This document shows, piece after piece, positions 20,390 to 31,565 of a DNA stretch of 64,000 nucleotides. Below the pieces are notes generated by a model, which saw only the letters and a program-made list of their open reading frames with translations, did not search any database and had not been told where the DNA came from. The translations under genes and the position numbers were made by a program. The stretch comes from Parvibaculum sp040390855 (lineage in GTDB: Bacteria > Pseudomonadota > Alphaproteobacteria > Parvibaculales > Parvibaculaceae), in the NCBI GenBank assembly GCA_040390855.1, contig JAZJXO010000024.1:29704-93703 (forward strand), in the 5' to 3' direction. The stretch's first letter is position 1, and every line of letters begins with the position of its first letter.

Positions 20390-20839
20390 CTTCCCCTCGT
20401 GTTCGACATGTGTTGCGAAAAATTAGAAACGCAGTTGGCCTCACTCTTAGACGGTTGGACGAAAAGTCGGGCATTGATGGTCGTATCGACGGTCAGCAAA
20501 CAGCAGTCAGCGATTACCCCCTCAGCGCAAGCTGAAGGGCGATGGTATGCCCGTATTTTCTCACTCGGATTTGTGACTTCATTGGCGAGCGGCCCCCCTT
20601 CAGCGACCGCGTACCTTTCCAATAACTAAGTCTGCACAGTTTCAAATTGTTTTGTCATCATCATAATCATCTTGGGTTTTCCGATTTTGAGATTGGTCCT
20701 ATCTGTTTCGCGGATTTATGGACGTCTGTTGCACGTCTGCTGTGCCGACACTGTGGATGAAATGTGCAAGCTGTTGACCTCGCGCTTGCGCAACCACAGA
20801 CTCGTATCAGTGATTCCAGTGATCAGGCTCGGGGGCCAG
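20390..20839. other. 450-base intergenic region between permease and mipZ
   Basis: The promoters of the divergent permease and mipZ genes must lie here. The middle part (about 20630-20720) is visibly AT-rich. Short open frames exist on both strands (20399-20629 plus, 20386-20622 minus), but neither has a good ribosome site or recognisable content. I see no tRNA, CtrA box or clear terminator. Confidence 0.5.
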
Positions 20840-21712
20840 ATGAATAATTCGGCTCAAAGCGGGGCGGCCCATATGGGCGGCGTTGCACATGCCATTGTTC
20901 TAGGTAATGAAAAAGGCGGTTCTGGCAAAACCACAACGGCGATGCACGTTATTGCGCTGTTGCTGCATGAAGGTGCCAAAGTCGGTTCGATTGATCTTGA
21001 TGGCCGCCAGCGCTCGCTGACGCGCTATGTCGAGAACCGTAAGGCCTGGGCCGATGGGGCGAAGGTCAATCTGGTTATGCCGGATCATGTGGTGCTCCCC
21101 AGATCGGAACTCGGTTCCGTGGCGGAAGCGCAGGCGGCGGAGCGCGCGGCTTTTGAAGAGGCGTTCACGAGGTTGGCTGTCGCCAATGATTTTATCGTGA
21201 TCGACTGCCCCGGCACGGACAGCTTTCTGTCGCGGCTCGGCCATGCGGTCGCCGATACGCTTATCACGCCGATGAATGACAGCTTTGTGGATTTCGATCT
21301 GCTCGGTCGCGTCGATCCGCAGAGCTGGAAGATCAAAGGGCCGAGCGTCTATGCCGAAATGGTGTGGGAGGCCCGCAAGCGCCGTCTGATAGCCGATGGT
21401 GGCGAGATCGACTGGATCGTTATCCGCAACCGCCTGTCGACATTGGCCGCGAAGAACAAGCGCCGCGTTGAAGGTGTGCTGGAGGATTTGGCGACGCGTA
21501 TCGGCTTCCGCACCGCGCCGGGTTTTGGTGAGCGTGTGATCTTCCGCGAGATGTTTCCTTCGGGCCTGACGCTGCTCGACCTGCGTTCGGAGGGCGTCGA
21601 TGCGCAGCTTTCCATGTCGCATGTGGCGGCGCGGGCCGAAGTGCGCGGTCTGCTCGATGCGCTCAATCTGTCGTATTTTCAGCAACGTCGAGACATTGCG
21701 GGCGCGGCTTAA
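20840..21712 (+). CDS. mipZ: Division-plane positioning ATPase MipZ
   Basis: A 290-residue ParA-superfamily ATPase. The deviant Walker A is GNEKGGSGKTT at 22-32, with the signature lysine Lys25 and Lys30. It is followed by GSIDLDGRQRSLTRY and ENRKAW, which are MipZ-specific and not found in chromosomal ParA. DFIVIDCPGTDS gives Walker B. In Caulobacter MipZ forms a gradient from the ParB-parS poles and blocks FtsZ assembly, so division happens at midcell. The ATG at 20840 follows a G-rich site; a further ATG at 20873 would give a start closer to many homologues, and 20672 is too long. The final four bases are shared with the carboxypeptidase gene. Confidence 0.9.
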   Translation: MNNSAQSGAAHMGGVAHAIVLGNEKGGSGKTTTAMHVIALLLHEGAKVGSIDLDGRQRSLTRYVENRKAWADGAKVNLVMPDHVVLPRSELGSVAEAQAAERAAFEEAFTRLAVANDFIVIDCPGTDSFLSRLGHAVADTLITPMNDSFVDFDLLGRVDPQSWKIKGPSVYAEMVWEARKRRLIADGGEIDWIVIRNRLSTLAAKNKRRVEGVLEDLATRIGFRTAPGFGERVIFREMFPSGLTLLDLRSEGVDAQLSMSHVAARAEVRGLLDALNLSYFQQRRDIAGAA

Positions 21713-23484
21713 CCGGCCTCGGTCGGCATGGTCCAGTTGGCAGGCGGAATGGCGATGCAGGAAATCTTCTGACGCGCCAGACGTCCGCAGGCATTGCGGG
21801 CTTCCTTTTCGCCCCCAAAGCCACCGAAGCGCGAGCGATAGAGCGTGCGGTTGTCGGTGGAAAGAACCGGAATGGTCACAGGCACGGCGGTTGCCAGTTC
21901 GATCGGGGCTGCTTTGATCGCATCGCGGATGCGTGAGACCGCATCGCCCTGATCGCTATAGGCGCCGATCTGGATGATCCATGTCCCTGCCGGAATAAGC
22001 GGTTCCTTGTCGGTCCAGCCGCGCTGGGGCTTGGCGGTGCCGGATTCAACAACGGCGGTACGTAAGCCCAATGTTGTTGCTGCGGCGGGTGTCGTGGCTT
22101 GTGTCAAGGTAGCCATCTGCGGGCTCTCGCTCGCATTGGCAGGCGAGACGATCATATGGCTCAATTCGCGGCCAGCAGTGCGCACAGGGCCTTCCGCTTT
22201 GCTGAAGGCGGCCAGCGTATAGGCGGTCACCTGATCAAGCGGCGCGGCGGTATTTTGCGGTGCCGTTGTTGTTGTCGTCGCGGCTGCGGCAGCGAGGGGC
22301 GCAACAGCAGCAACAGGCTCGGGTTCTGTCGGCTGAACAGCGGCAACCTGCTGGCGCACTGGCGGCAGGGCGTTGACCGCCGGACGTGTGGCCATGCGCG
22401 ATGTTGAGGTCAGGCTCGCGACCTGTTCAGTGCCGGTATAGGATTCTTCGTCGGGATCATGTTCGTCGTCCACCGAGGCGATGAGCGCATCAAGCGCTGC
22501 CGTGTCGGGGCGCATGTTCGGTGTAGGCGCAGGGCCGGCGTCGATCACCGAGGGCTTGTTCAGCGACGCGAATTTCGTGCTGTTCCCGTCTTTCAGCGCA
22601 ATGGCGGTCGGCAGGGTGCGGTCGAGGATCGCCACCATTTGCAGGTCGCGGGCGCGCGCCGTTTTGCCGCCCAGCACCACGCCGATGACGGACTTGCCGT
22701 CGCGCTTCACTGTCGTCGTCAGGTTGAAACCTGACGCAGCCGTATAGCCGGTCTTGAGGCCGTTCATGCCTTCATATTTGCCGAGAAGGTGGTTGTGGTT
22801 CTTGATGACCTTGCCGTCCCAGGCAAAGGTCTTGGTGCCGAAATAGGTGAAATAACGAGGGAAATCGACCTGAATGCGATGGGCGAGTGTCGCCTGATCG
22901 CGGGCCGTTGTGAGCTGCGATTTATTGGGCAGGCCTGACGCGTTCATATAGGTCGTGCGGCTCATGCCCATGGCGCGGGCTTTGCTGGTCATCAGTGTGG
23001 CGAACTTTTTTTCCGTGCCGCCGACATATTCGGCGACGACCACAGCAATGTCATTGGCCGATTTGGTGACGAGGGCGAGGATCGCGTCTTCGACGCGGAT
23101 CGTGGCGCCGGGATTGAGGCCGAGGCGCGACGGCGCCTGCGAGGCGGCGCGCTGCGAGACGGGCATCCGCGTGTTCAGCGTGATCTGGCCCTTTTGCAGT
23201 TTTTCAAACAGCAGATAGAGGGTCATCACCTTGGTCAGTGAGGCCGGATAGCACTGGGCATCAGCATTGCTCTGATAGAGGATGCGACCTGTATAAGCGT
23301 CCATCACCAGCGAAGCGGCTTTGGGTTCGTAGGGTGCGGCTTTCTTTTTGCGGGTTTTGGCGTCAGCGGACGTCGCACCGAGGCAGAGGGCCAGTGTGAG
23401 GATCGCGGCTACAAAAATCCGGTGCAGACCCGCGCTGCTCTTCAATGATTGACCCGTCAATGCTCTGAACGCCCACGCATACAT
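21709..23484 (-). CDS. D-alanyl-D-alanine carboxypeptidase with C-terminal SPOR domain
   Basis: A 591-residue peptidoglycan enzyme of peptidase family S11 that trims the terminal D-alanine from pentapeptides in the periplasm. A signal peptide covers about residues 20-42. The active-site triad is Ser82-Lys85 (SLTK), Ser142-Ala-Asn144 (SAN) and Lys244-Thr-Gly246 (KTG). A long threonine/alanine/proline-rich linker (about 340-490) leads to a SPOR-like domain (WIIQIGAY to the end), which in other proteins binds denuded glycan at the septum. The start at 23484 has AAGGGG upstream; an in-frame start at 23571 would add 29 non-conserved residues. The neighbour mipZ is also a division gene. Confidence 0.9.
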   Translation of the reverse strand: MYAWAFRALTGQSLKSSAGLHRIFVAAILTLALCLGATSADAKTRKKKAAPYEPKAASLVMDAYTGRILYQSNADAQCYPASLTKVMTLYLLFEKLQKGQITLNTRMPVSQRAASQAPSRLGLNPGATIRVEDAILALVTKSANDIAVVVAEYVGGTEKKFATLMTSKARAMGMSRTTYMNASGLPNKSQLTTARDQATLAHRIQVDFPRYFTYFGTKTFAWDGKVIKNHNHLLGKYEGMNGLKTGYTAASGFNLTTTVKRDGKSVIGVVLGGKTARARDLQMVAILDRTLPTAIALKDGNSTKFASLNKPSVIDAGPAPTPNMRPDTAALDALIASVDDEHDPDEESYTGTEQVASLTSTSRMATRPAVNALPPVRQQVAAVQPTEPEPVAAVAPLAAAAATTTTTAPQNTAAPLDQVTAYTLAAFSKAEGPVRTAGRELSHMIVSPANASESPQMATLTQATTPAAATTLGLRTAVVESGTAKPQRGWTDKEPLIPAGTWIIQIGAYSDQGDAVSRIRDAIKAAPIELATAVPVTIPVLSTDNRTLYRSRFGGFGGEKEARNACGRLARQKISCIAIPPANWTMPTEAG

Positions 23485-23952
23485 ACCCGGAACACCCCTT
23501 AACCGACCGGACTCGCGGTCCGCCGTCATTCCCGCGCTTTGAATCCCCTGTGGAAACAGTAATCCGATCATGGCTGATTGTGAATCCCCTCTGGACGATA
23601 AAATCCAAAAAACTTCGGAAATTCCGAGACTTGCGGCGAAATCACTGGTTCAGGCGACTCTACAGCAGCGCGATTGAGAAAATCTTAACCCATCTGTTAA
23701 GGACTGTTCAGAATTGGAGCGGATTGTTAACGGAGACCTGAGTCGATCCTGTTCGTATTTTTCGGCAGAGTTTCGCCTGCTTTGCCCTTTTGGGGCGTGA
23801 TTGGTGAATGATCCTCAGGGGGCTTTGAATTTAGAAGAATTAACCTACATGATAGGAGCAATGGTCGCCTTGATTTGCGGCCAGCTCTTGAGATGCCGGC
23901 TTGCCGGGATGGGAGTATTGGCCGGAGTTGAGCGGAATTGCGGGATTGATAC
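23485..23952. other. 468-base intergenic region between carboxypeptidase and clpS
   Basis: This AT-richer gap holds the divergent promoters. At 23685-23700 there is TTAA, eight bases, TTAA, one base too long for a CtrA box. Short open frames at 23550-23741 and 23801-23995 on the plus strand have no ribosome site or known content. No RNA gene is seen. Confidence 0.5.
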
Positions 23953-24285
23953 ATGTCTGATGATGACAGACGGCGGGGCGACGATGACGGTGTGAACATC
24001 GGCGTCGTCACGAAAACCAAGCCGAAAACGAAAAAACCTTCACTCTACAAGGTTTTGCTGCTTAACGACGACTACACGCCGATGGAGTTTGTTGTGCTCG
24101 TGCTGGAAGAGATTTTCAACAAGGGCAGGGAGGACGCGACGCGTATCATGCTTCACGTCCACCAGCATGGCGTCGGGCTATGCGGTCTCTACACTTATGA
24201 AGTGGCAGAGACCAAGGTGACGCAGGTGATGGATTTTGCAAGGCAGCATCAACATCCGCTGCAATGCACGATGGAGAGAGAGTAA
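23953..24285 (+). CDS. clpS: ATP-dependent Clp protease adaptor ClpS
   Basis: A 110-residue adaptor that brings N-end-rule substrates to ClpAP. After a charged, flexible N-tail (about 30 residues) comes the core fold with LLNDDYTPMEFVV, whose Asn-Asp-Asp binds the substrate alpha-amino group. HVHQHGVGLCGLYTYEVAE follows. The family length is typical. clpA lies 52 bases downstream in the same direction, the usual pair. Confidence 0.95.
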   Translation: MSDDDRRRGDDDGVNIGVVTKTKPKTKKPSLYKVLLLNDDYTPMEFVVLVLEEIFNKGREDATRIMLHVHQHGVGLCGLYTYEVAETKVTQVMDFARQHQHPLQCTMERE

Positions 24286-24337
24286 GCTTGTAACGCGGGG
24301 CCTGAGTCGTAGCTCGCAGCGGAAGGAAAGGTCTTAA

Positions 24338-26710
<2,373 letters not shown>

Positions 26711-26733
26711 GGTTTGCGGAATTAAAGAGATTG

Positions 26734-26769
26734 AAACGGCCATGTGGCGTAAAACTTCATGGCCGTTTT
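26734..26769 (+). terminator. Rho-independent terminator of clpSA
   Basis: AAACGGCCATG pairs with CATGGCCGTTT over 11 bases around a 13-base loop and runs into TTTTC, 24 bases after the clpA stop. Confidence 0.88.
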
Positions 26770-26810
26770 CAATGACGCTGCGATAACAAAAAATAGAACG
26801 GGAGAACGAA

Positions 26811-27182
26811 ATGATCGGATATATAACGCTCGGTTGTAATGACCGTGTGAAGGGCGGCGCGTTTTACGACGAGCTGCTCGGCCTGCTCGGCGCAAAGCGT
26901 GCGATGGTTGACGGTGACCGCATGATCCTCTGGTCCAACGGTCAGGGCCCGATGCTCGGCGTGATCAAACCGGCAAACGGCAATGCCGCGACAGTTGGCA
27001 ACGGCAACATGGTGGCGCTGGCTGTCGGTTCGCGCGCCAATGTCGATAAAGTCTATGCCAAAGCCATCGCGCTCGGCGGAACCGATGAAGGTGCTCCCGG
27101 TGATCGCGGCGGCAACTTCTACGGTGGCTACTTCCGCGACCTCGACGGCAACAAACTCGTCGCCTTCCACATGGGCGCATAA
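26811..27182 (+). CDS. VOC-family protein (glyoxalase/bleomycin-resistance fold)
   Basis: A 123-residue single-domain vicinal oxygen chelate protein. It starts with IGYITLGCNDRVKGGAFYDELL, has the usual LWSNGQGP strand, and ends with GGYFRDLDGNKLVAFHMGA, the second beta-alpha-beta-beta-beta unit. Proteins like this bind a divalent metal and act as lyases, isomerases or dioxygenases; many in this branch have no known substrate. GGGAGAACG precedes the ATG. It has its own terminator and is a single-gene unit. Confidence 0.82.
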   Translation: MIGYITLGCNDRVKGGAFYDELLGLLGAKRAMVDGDRMILWSNGQGPMLGVIKPANGNAATVGNGNMVALAVGSRANVDKVYAKAIALGGTDEGAPGDRGGNFYGGYFRDLDGNKLVAFHMGA

Positions 27183-27191
27183 GGTTTTTTG

Positions 27192-27205
27192 TTCCGTATA
27201 CGGAA
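27192..27205. repeat. 14-bp perfect palindrome TTCCGTATACGGAA
   Basis: A 14-base self-complementary sequence flanked by a T run and an A run, 9 bases after the VOC stop and just before the terminator. It could be a protein-binding site or a small extra hairpin. A related core occurs in the loop of the hairpin at 31517-31556. Confidence 0.5.
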
Positions 27206-27206
27206 A

Positions 27207-27238
27207 AAGGCGTGACCGGTTAAGGTCGCGCCTTTTTT
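27207..27238 (+). terminator. Rho-independent terminator of the VOC gene
   Basis: AAGGCGTGACC pairs with GGTCGCGCCTT (one G-T pair) around a 6-base loop and is followed by a T run. On the other strand an A run flanks it, so it could also work for the minus-strand HIT operon. Confidence 0.88.
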
Positions 27239-27450
27239 CTTTGGCTGCTTGCTCATACGGGCCCGAAACAAATAAACTGGAAAGAAATATCTGCCCCCAC
27301 CCGATTATTTCTCGTTTCTCCCGCATCCTCCAAGCCGTGTAACGAACAGCCAACGATCTCGACATGGAGACGTTCGATCTCTCGCAAGAATCGCACGAAA
27401 TCCGAGCCTCAGTGTTGATGGATAAAGGGACTATCCCCGCTTTTCAGGCC

Positions 27451-27870
27451 CTAGCGAATCTCTGCCTTGATCCATTCCGCGTGCTGCTTCAAAAGTCCGA
27501 AATCGGCCAGATTGCGCGCATGGAATTTCAGTTCCAGACCGGAAAAACGCGGGATGATATGGTTGTGCAAATGAAACACGGTCTGTCCGGATTCCGCTCC
27601 GTTCAACTGCACAATCATAATGCCCGGTGCTTTGAAGGCGCGTTTCACCGCCGGTGCGAGCTTCTGTGTTGTGAGCGCAACGGCAGCCTGATAGTCAGGG
27701 TGCAGATCAAAAATATCTGCCGCCGGAAATTTCGGAATGACCAGCGTGTGACCCTCCGCCTGCGGCATCACATCCATGAATGCATAAGTCATGTCGTCTT
27801 CATAAACCTTGAAAGATGGCGCTTCCCCGCGCAGGATTTTTGCGAAAATGTTATTCGGATCATAAGTCAT
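27451..27870 (-). CDS. HIT-family nucleotide-binding hydrolase
   Basis: A 139-residue histidine triad protein. The signature His-Leu-His-Asn-His (VFHLHNHIIP) gives the catalytic centre. It follows the PNNIFAKILRGE start and the EGHTLVIPK strand typical of the HinT branch. Such enzymes cleave nucleoside phosphoramidates or adenylated intermediates. It is the third gene of the RidA-GNAT-HIT unit, 3 bases after the GNAT stop. A long open frame on the opposite strand is a shadow of this gene. Confidence 0.9.
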   Translation of the reverse strand: MTYDPNNIFAKILRGEAPSFKVYEDDMTYAFMDVMPQAEGHTLVIPKFPAADIFDLHPDYQAAVALTTQKLAPAVKRAFKAPGIMIVQLNGAESGQTVFHLHNHIIPRFSGLELKFHARNLADFGLLKQHAEWIKAEIR

Positions 27871-27873
27871 GTG

Positions 27874-29070
27874 TCAGAAATCATCCTCATGCGTGTCCGC
27901 GTTATCGGTGTGGCGGAAGGGTGAATAGGTGTTGAGCAATTCAATATCATGCTCGACATGTTGTCTCTCGCGATTGAGGTAGTCCGCGACCGCCGACGAA
28001 AAGCTTTCGTTCTCGATCCAGTGTGCACTATAGGTTTTTGACGGCAGATAACCGCGCGCCAGTTTGTGTTCGCCCTGTGCGCCCGCTTCGACACGTTTCA
28101 GACCTTTCGCAATCGCAAAGTCGATGGCCTGATAGTAGCAGCATTCGAAATGCAGAAACGGATGGTGTTCAATCGCGCCCCAGTTGCGTCCGAACAGAAC
28201 CTCCGAGCCGATGAAGTTCAAGGCACCCGCGATCATGCGTCCGTTGCGTTTGGCCATGATGAGTAAAGTATCATTCGGCATACGCTCGTTGATCAGGCTG
28301 AAGAATTCGCGGGTGAGATAGGGGCTTCCCCATTTGCGTTGGCCTGTGTCCATGTAAAAATCATAGAACGCATCCCAATGCGTTTCCGTGAGGTCCTTGC
28401 CCGTCACCCAGTCAATTTCGATACCGTTACATATAGCTTTTTCGCGTTCCTTGCGGATCATCTTGCGCTTGCGCGACGACAGGTCGGCGAGAAAATCGTC
28501 GAATGTTTTGTAACCGTTATTGTGCCAATGGAACTGCTGATCGTTGCGCAACAACAACCCGCGTTCGCCGAGATGCGTCCATTGCCGCTCTGGCAGGAAT
28601 GTGAAATGGAGCGATGAAACATTGGTGCGACGGGCCACTTCCAGCGCTGCTGCGAGCAACTGATCTTCCGCCGTCGCGCGGCATGCGCCCGGTCGCGTCA
28701 GCAGGCGCGGACCCGTCGCAGGTGTAAAGGGCACGGCGACTTGCAGCTTGGGGTAATAGCTGCCGCCCGCGCGTTCGTAAGCGTCGGCCCAGCCATGATC
28801 GAAGACATATTCGCCGCGGCTATGGTTCTTGATATACATCGGCACACATCCGGCGAGTGTGCCTTGGTCGTCTTCAAACAGAAGATGATAGGGCATCCAA
28901 CCGGTGCGCTTTGTGGCCGATCCGCTTTCTTCGAGTGCGTAGAGGAAGGCGTGCGAGAGAAATGGATTGTACGCTTCGTCGTCAGGGTTGGCGCAGGCGT
29001 TCCACTGGTCGGGATCAACCGCTCCCAATCCTTGCGCAACCTTGATAATGGCCTGTTCCGCATCACCCAT
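27874..29070 (-). CDS. GNAT-type N-acyltransferase of the peptidogalycan/DUF482 family
   Basis: A 398-residue protein matching the DUF482 (FemAB-like) acetyltransferase family. Typical segments are GWMPYHLLFED, HGWADAYERAGGSYYPKLQVAVPFTPATGPRLL, LHFTFLPERQW, FDDFLADLSSRKRK and the C-terminal QGEHKLARGYLPS. The fold is two tandem acyltransferase domains. The acceptor is unknown; members are often annotated as cell-wall related without proof. It lies 9 bases after ridA and 3 before HIT, so the three form one operon. Confidence 0.85.
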   Translation of the reverse strand: MGDAEQAIIKVAQGLGAVDPDQWNACANPDDEAYNPFLSHAFLYALEESGSATKRTGWMPYHLLFEDDQGTLAGCVPMYIKNHSRGEYVFDHGWADAYERAGGSYYPKLQVAVPFTPATGPRLLTRPGACRATAEDQLLAAALEVARRTNVSSLHFTFLPERQWTHLGERGLLLRNDQQFHWHNNGYKTFDDFLADLSSRKRKMIRKEREKAICNGIEIDWVTGKDLTETHWDAFYDFYMDTGQRKWGSPYLTREFFSLINERMPNDTLLIMAKRNGRMIAGALNFIGSEVLFGRNWGAIEHHPFLHFECCYYQAIDFAIAKGLKRVEAGAQGEHKLARGYLPSKTYSAHWIENESFSSAVADYLNRERQHVEHDIELLNTYSPFRHTDNADTHEDDF

Positions 29071-29079
29071 GATTTCAGC

Positions 29080-29547
29080 TTACTTGATTTCGAAGATGGC
29101 TTCGACCTCAACCGCGATGTCGACGGGAAGGTTTGGTGCGGAGACGGCGGAGCGGGCGTGGCGTCCCGCGTCACCGAAGATTTCGACCATCAGATCGGAT
29201 GCACCGTTGATGACGAGAGGTTGCTGGTTGAACTCCGGTGTCGAGTTGACGAAGCCCAGAAGTTTGACCACGCGGGTGACGCGATCAAGGTCGCCGCCGA
29301 CCGCGTTTTTGAGTTGAGCGATGACGTTGAGGGCAGTCAGACGCGCCGCTTTTTGGCCTTGCCCCACATCGAAATCGCGACCGAGTTTGCCCGCATATTC
29401 AACACCCTTGGGCCCCATAGGACCCTGACCGGAAATGAAAACAAGGTTTCCGGTGATGACAAAAGGCACGTAATTGGCGACGGGTGTGGCGGCTTGCGGC
29501 AGAGTAATGCCCAGTTCCTTCAGTCGTGTTTCAATCCGTCCTGCCAT
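29080..29547 (-). CDS. RidA/YjgF-family protein
   Basis: A 155-residue protein of the RidA superfamily, which in its best known form removes reactive enamine and imine intermediates released by PLP enzymes. It has the strand LVFISGQGPMGPKG and the helix AARLTALNVIAQLKNAVGGDLDRVTRVVKLLGFV. The usual active-site arginine region at the end is replaced by RHARSAVSAPNLPVDIAVEVEAIFEI, so the subgroup is the longer Rid2/3-like kind and not the archetype. First gene of its operon. Confidence 0.82.
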   Translation of the reverse strand: MAGRIETRLKELGITLPQAATPVANYVPFVITGNLVFISGQGPMGPKGVEYAGKLGRDFDVGQGQKAARLTALNVIAQLKNAVGGDLDRVTRVVKLLGFVNSTPEFNQQPLVINGASDLMVEIFGDAGRHARSAVSAPNLPVDIAVEVEAIFEIK

Positions 29548-29644
29548 GTTTTGTCTCCCTGTTTCCGGCAGTTGCGTAGCGATTGCGAGCAGGTATACCT
29601 AGCATGTTTGGCTCATGGGTGTGAAAGCCCTTCAGGAGATCGAA

Positions 29645-30685
29645 ATGAGAAGTTCTGTCCGCACACCCGCCGATGACGGCATGTTCATGCCTGCCGAATG
29701 GGAGCCCCATGCGCGCTGCTGGATGCAATGGCCCTCGCGCGGCGAAGTCTGGGGCGAGCAACTGCCGCAAGCCTATATGGCCTATGCGCAGGTCGCGCGC
29801 GCCATCTCGCAGTTCGAGCCGGTGTCGATGGTGTGCCGTCCGGCGGACGAGGCGCAGGCGCAACTAGCGTGTGGTCGCGGCGTCGAGATCGTGCCGTTCG
29901 AGATCGACGATTCATGGGCGCGCGATTCCGGTCCGACATTTCTTATCGATGGCAAGGGCCATACAGCCGGTGTCCATTGGCGTTTCAACGCCTGGGGCAA
30001 CAGCTATTGGCCGCATGACAATGACGGGAAAGTCGGCGGTCTTATTCTTGATCGCGTGAAGACGAAAAAATATGAAGGGCCGATGGTGCTCGAAGGCGGC
30101 TCCATCTGTGCCGATGGGTACGGCACGTTGCTGACGACGGAAGAATGTCTGCTCAATGAGAACCGCAATCCGGAATTGACGCGCCAGCAGATCGAAGAGC
30201 GCCTCGCGCTGCATCTCGGTGTGCGCCGTATCATCTGGCTTGATCGCGGACTGGAGGATGACGAGACGGATGGCCATGTCGATATGATCTGCTGCTTTGC
30301 CGGTCCGGGTCGTGTGTTGTTGCACATGCCGGAAGACAGGAGCGATCTCAACTGGGTGCGGATGCAGGACAATCGCAAGCGGCTCGAAGCAGCGAAAGAC
30401 GCGCGCGGCAACAAGCTCGATATTATCGAGGTGCCGCAGCCCAAACGCAATTTGACGCGCGACGACGGACGCAGACTCTCAACGTCCTATGTCAATTTTT
30501 ATATTGCCAATGGCGGGATCGTGATGCCGAGCTTTGATGATCCCAATGACGAGGTTGCGCGCAAGATCGTCGCGGATGCTTTTCCCGATCGCAAAGTGGT
30601 GCAGGTGCCCGCGCTCGACATTGCGGCGGGCGGCGGCGTCATTCATTGCATCACGCAACAGCAGCCGGTCGGTACGTCGCTCTGA
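29645..30685 (+). CDS. aguA: Agmatine deiminase
   Basis: A 346-residue member of the agmatine deiminase/peptidyl-arginine deiminase family, which turns agmatine into N-carbamoylputrescine and ammonia. The guanidine-pentein catalytic set is visible: DDSWARDSGPT near the start, EGGSICADG, the histidine of DETDGHVDM, and the nucleophile Cys335 in GGGVIHCIT. The ATG at 29645 has AGGAG before it; the upstream in-frame ATG at 29615 lacks this. It is a single gene, divergent from ridA. It would supply a putrescine precursor, which may relate to the amine cluster 10 kb upstream. Confidence 0.92.
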   Translation: MRSSVRTPADDGMFMPAEWEPHARCWMQWPSRGEVWGEQLPQAYMAYAQVARAISQFEPVSMVCRPADEAQAQLACGRGVEIVPFEIDDSWARDSGPTFLIDGKGHTAGVHWRFNAWGNSYWPHDNDGKVGGLILDRVKTKKYEGPMVLEGGSICADGYGTLLTTEECLLNENRNPELTRQQIEERLALHLGVRRIIWLDRGLEDDETDGHVDMICCFAGPGRVLLHMPEDRSDLNWVRMQDNRKRLEAAKDARGNKLDIIEVPQPKRNLTRDDGRRLSTSYVNFYIANGGIVMPSFDDPNDEVARKIVADAFPDRKVVQVPALDIAAGGGVIHCITQQQPVGTSL

Positions 30686-30689
30686 TGGT

Positions 30690-31406
30690 TCAACCGTTGA
30701 TGATGAGGCGCGAGGCGCTGCTGCCTTTGCTTTTGTCGGCATACATGGCGCGGTCGGCGCGTTCGAGCAGGTCGCTGGATTCGGTGTTTGCATCATATGA
30801 GGCGATACCGAGGCTCGCGCGCACCGCGATTTTTCCGATGGTTGATGTCAGTCCGAGTTTGTTGAGGCCACGTACGAGCTGACGCGCACGTTCGCGGGCC
30901 GGTGTCTGCTGGGCGCGGACGAAGAGGATTGCGAATTCATCGCCGCCGAGACGTGCGGCATAGTCGGTAGCGCGGACGTTCTGCTGGAGATGGCGGCCGA
31001 CGGCGCGCAAGACGTCGTCGCCCGTCGAGTGACCATGGCGGTCGTTGATGCCTTTGAAATCATTGAGATCGAAATAGGCGAGGATGCCGCTTTCATCATA
31101 GCGTGCGGCGCTCATCAGATTGCGTTGCAGGATATTGTCAAAGCCGCGCCGGTTGAGAAGGCCGGTGAGTTCATCCGTCATCGCCATGTTTTCAAGTTGG
31201 GCGATGCGGGCGTTGAGTTCGGCAATGCGGTTTTCCGCTTCGACTGCATAACTCAAAGCGCTTGCAAGGATGCGATCAGGACGCGCCTTCAGTCCTTCAT
31301 CCGTGATGAAGTGACGAAACCGGTTCGTGGCATCGTCTGTGTCTTTGGGCAGACCGCTGCCCTTTGAAGGCTTCGGTGCGCTGATGGCAATTTTTTCGCG
31401 TCTCAT
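30690..31406 (-). CDS. Diguanylate cyclase (GGDEF domain), soluble
   Basis: A 238-residue enzyme that makes cyclic di-GMP from two GTP. The N-terminal third is charged and has a short coiled coil (NRIAELNARIAQLENMAM). The GGDEF domain begins at TDELTGLLNRRGF. The active-site motif RLGGDEF is intact, and RATD five residues before it is an inhibitory I-site, so product feedback is likely. No transmembrane segment, PAS or REC domain is seen, so the input signal is unknown. Ends 4 bases from aguA. Confidence 0.9.
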   Translation of the reverse strand: MRREKIAISAPKPSKGSGLPKDTDDATNRFRHFITDEGLKARPDRILASALSYAVEAENRIAELNARIAQLENMAMTDELTGLLNRRGFDNILQRNLMSAARYDESGILAYFDLNDFKGINDRHGHSTGDDVLRAVGRHLQQNVRATDYAARLGGDEFAILFVRAQQTPARERARQLVRGLNKLGLTSTIGKIAVRASLGIASYDANTESSDLLERADRAMYADKSKGSSASRLIING

Positions 31407-31516
31407 CTCGTTCCCCTCTGCCCATTATGGAAATGGTCACAGGGTTAATAGCAAAGCTCTTGCCAGTTAAAAAACCGCAGCAACTCGGGGGTTCGTGTTG
31501 TTAACGTCTTGTCAAG

Positions 31517-31556
31517 ACCCGGCAATATTTTCCGTTATACGAAAGTATTGCCGGGT
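31517..31556 (-). terminator. Hairpin after the 2-hydroxyacid dehydrogenase gene
   Basis: ACCCGGCAATA pairs with TATTGCCGGGT over 11 bases around an 18-base loop, 10 bases downstream of the dehydrogenase stop on the minus strand. Only TCTTG follows, so it is a weak intrinsic terminator or an mRNA 3' protecting stem. Confidence 0.6.
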
Positions 31557-31565
31557 GGAACGGGC

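Noticed and set aside
20399..20629. 76-codon open frame in the permease-mipZ gap
   Set aside because: No ribosome site, no motif, and an equally long frame lies on the other strand.
23685..23700. TTAA...TTAA pair upstream of clpS
   Set aside because: The spacer is eight bases, not seven, so it does not fit a CtrA box.
27364..27924. 186-codon open frame on the plus strand over the HIT gene
   Set aside because: It is antisense to a clear HIT protein with an intact His triad; its own translation has no recognisable motif.
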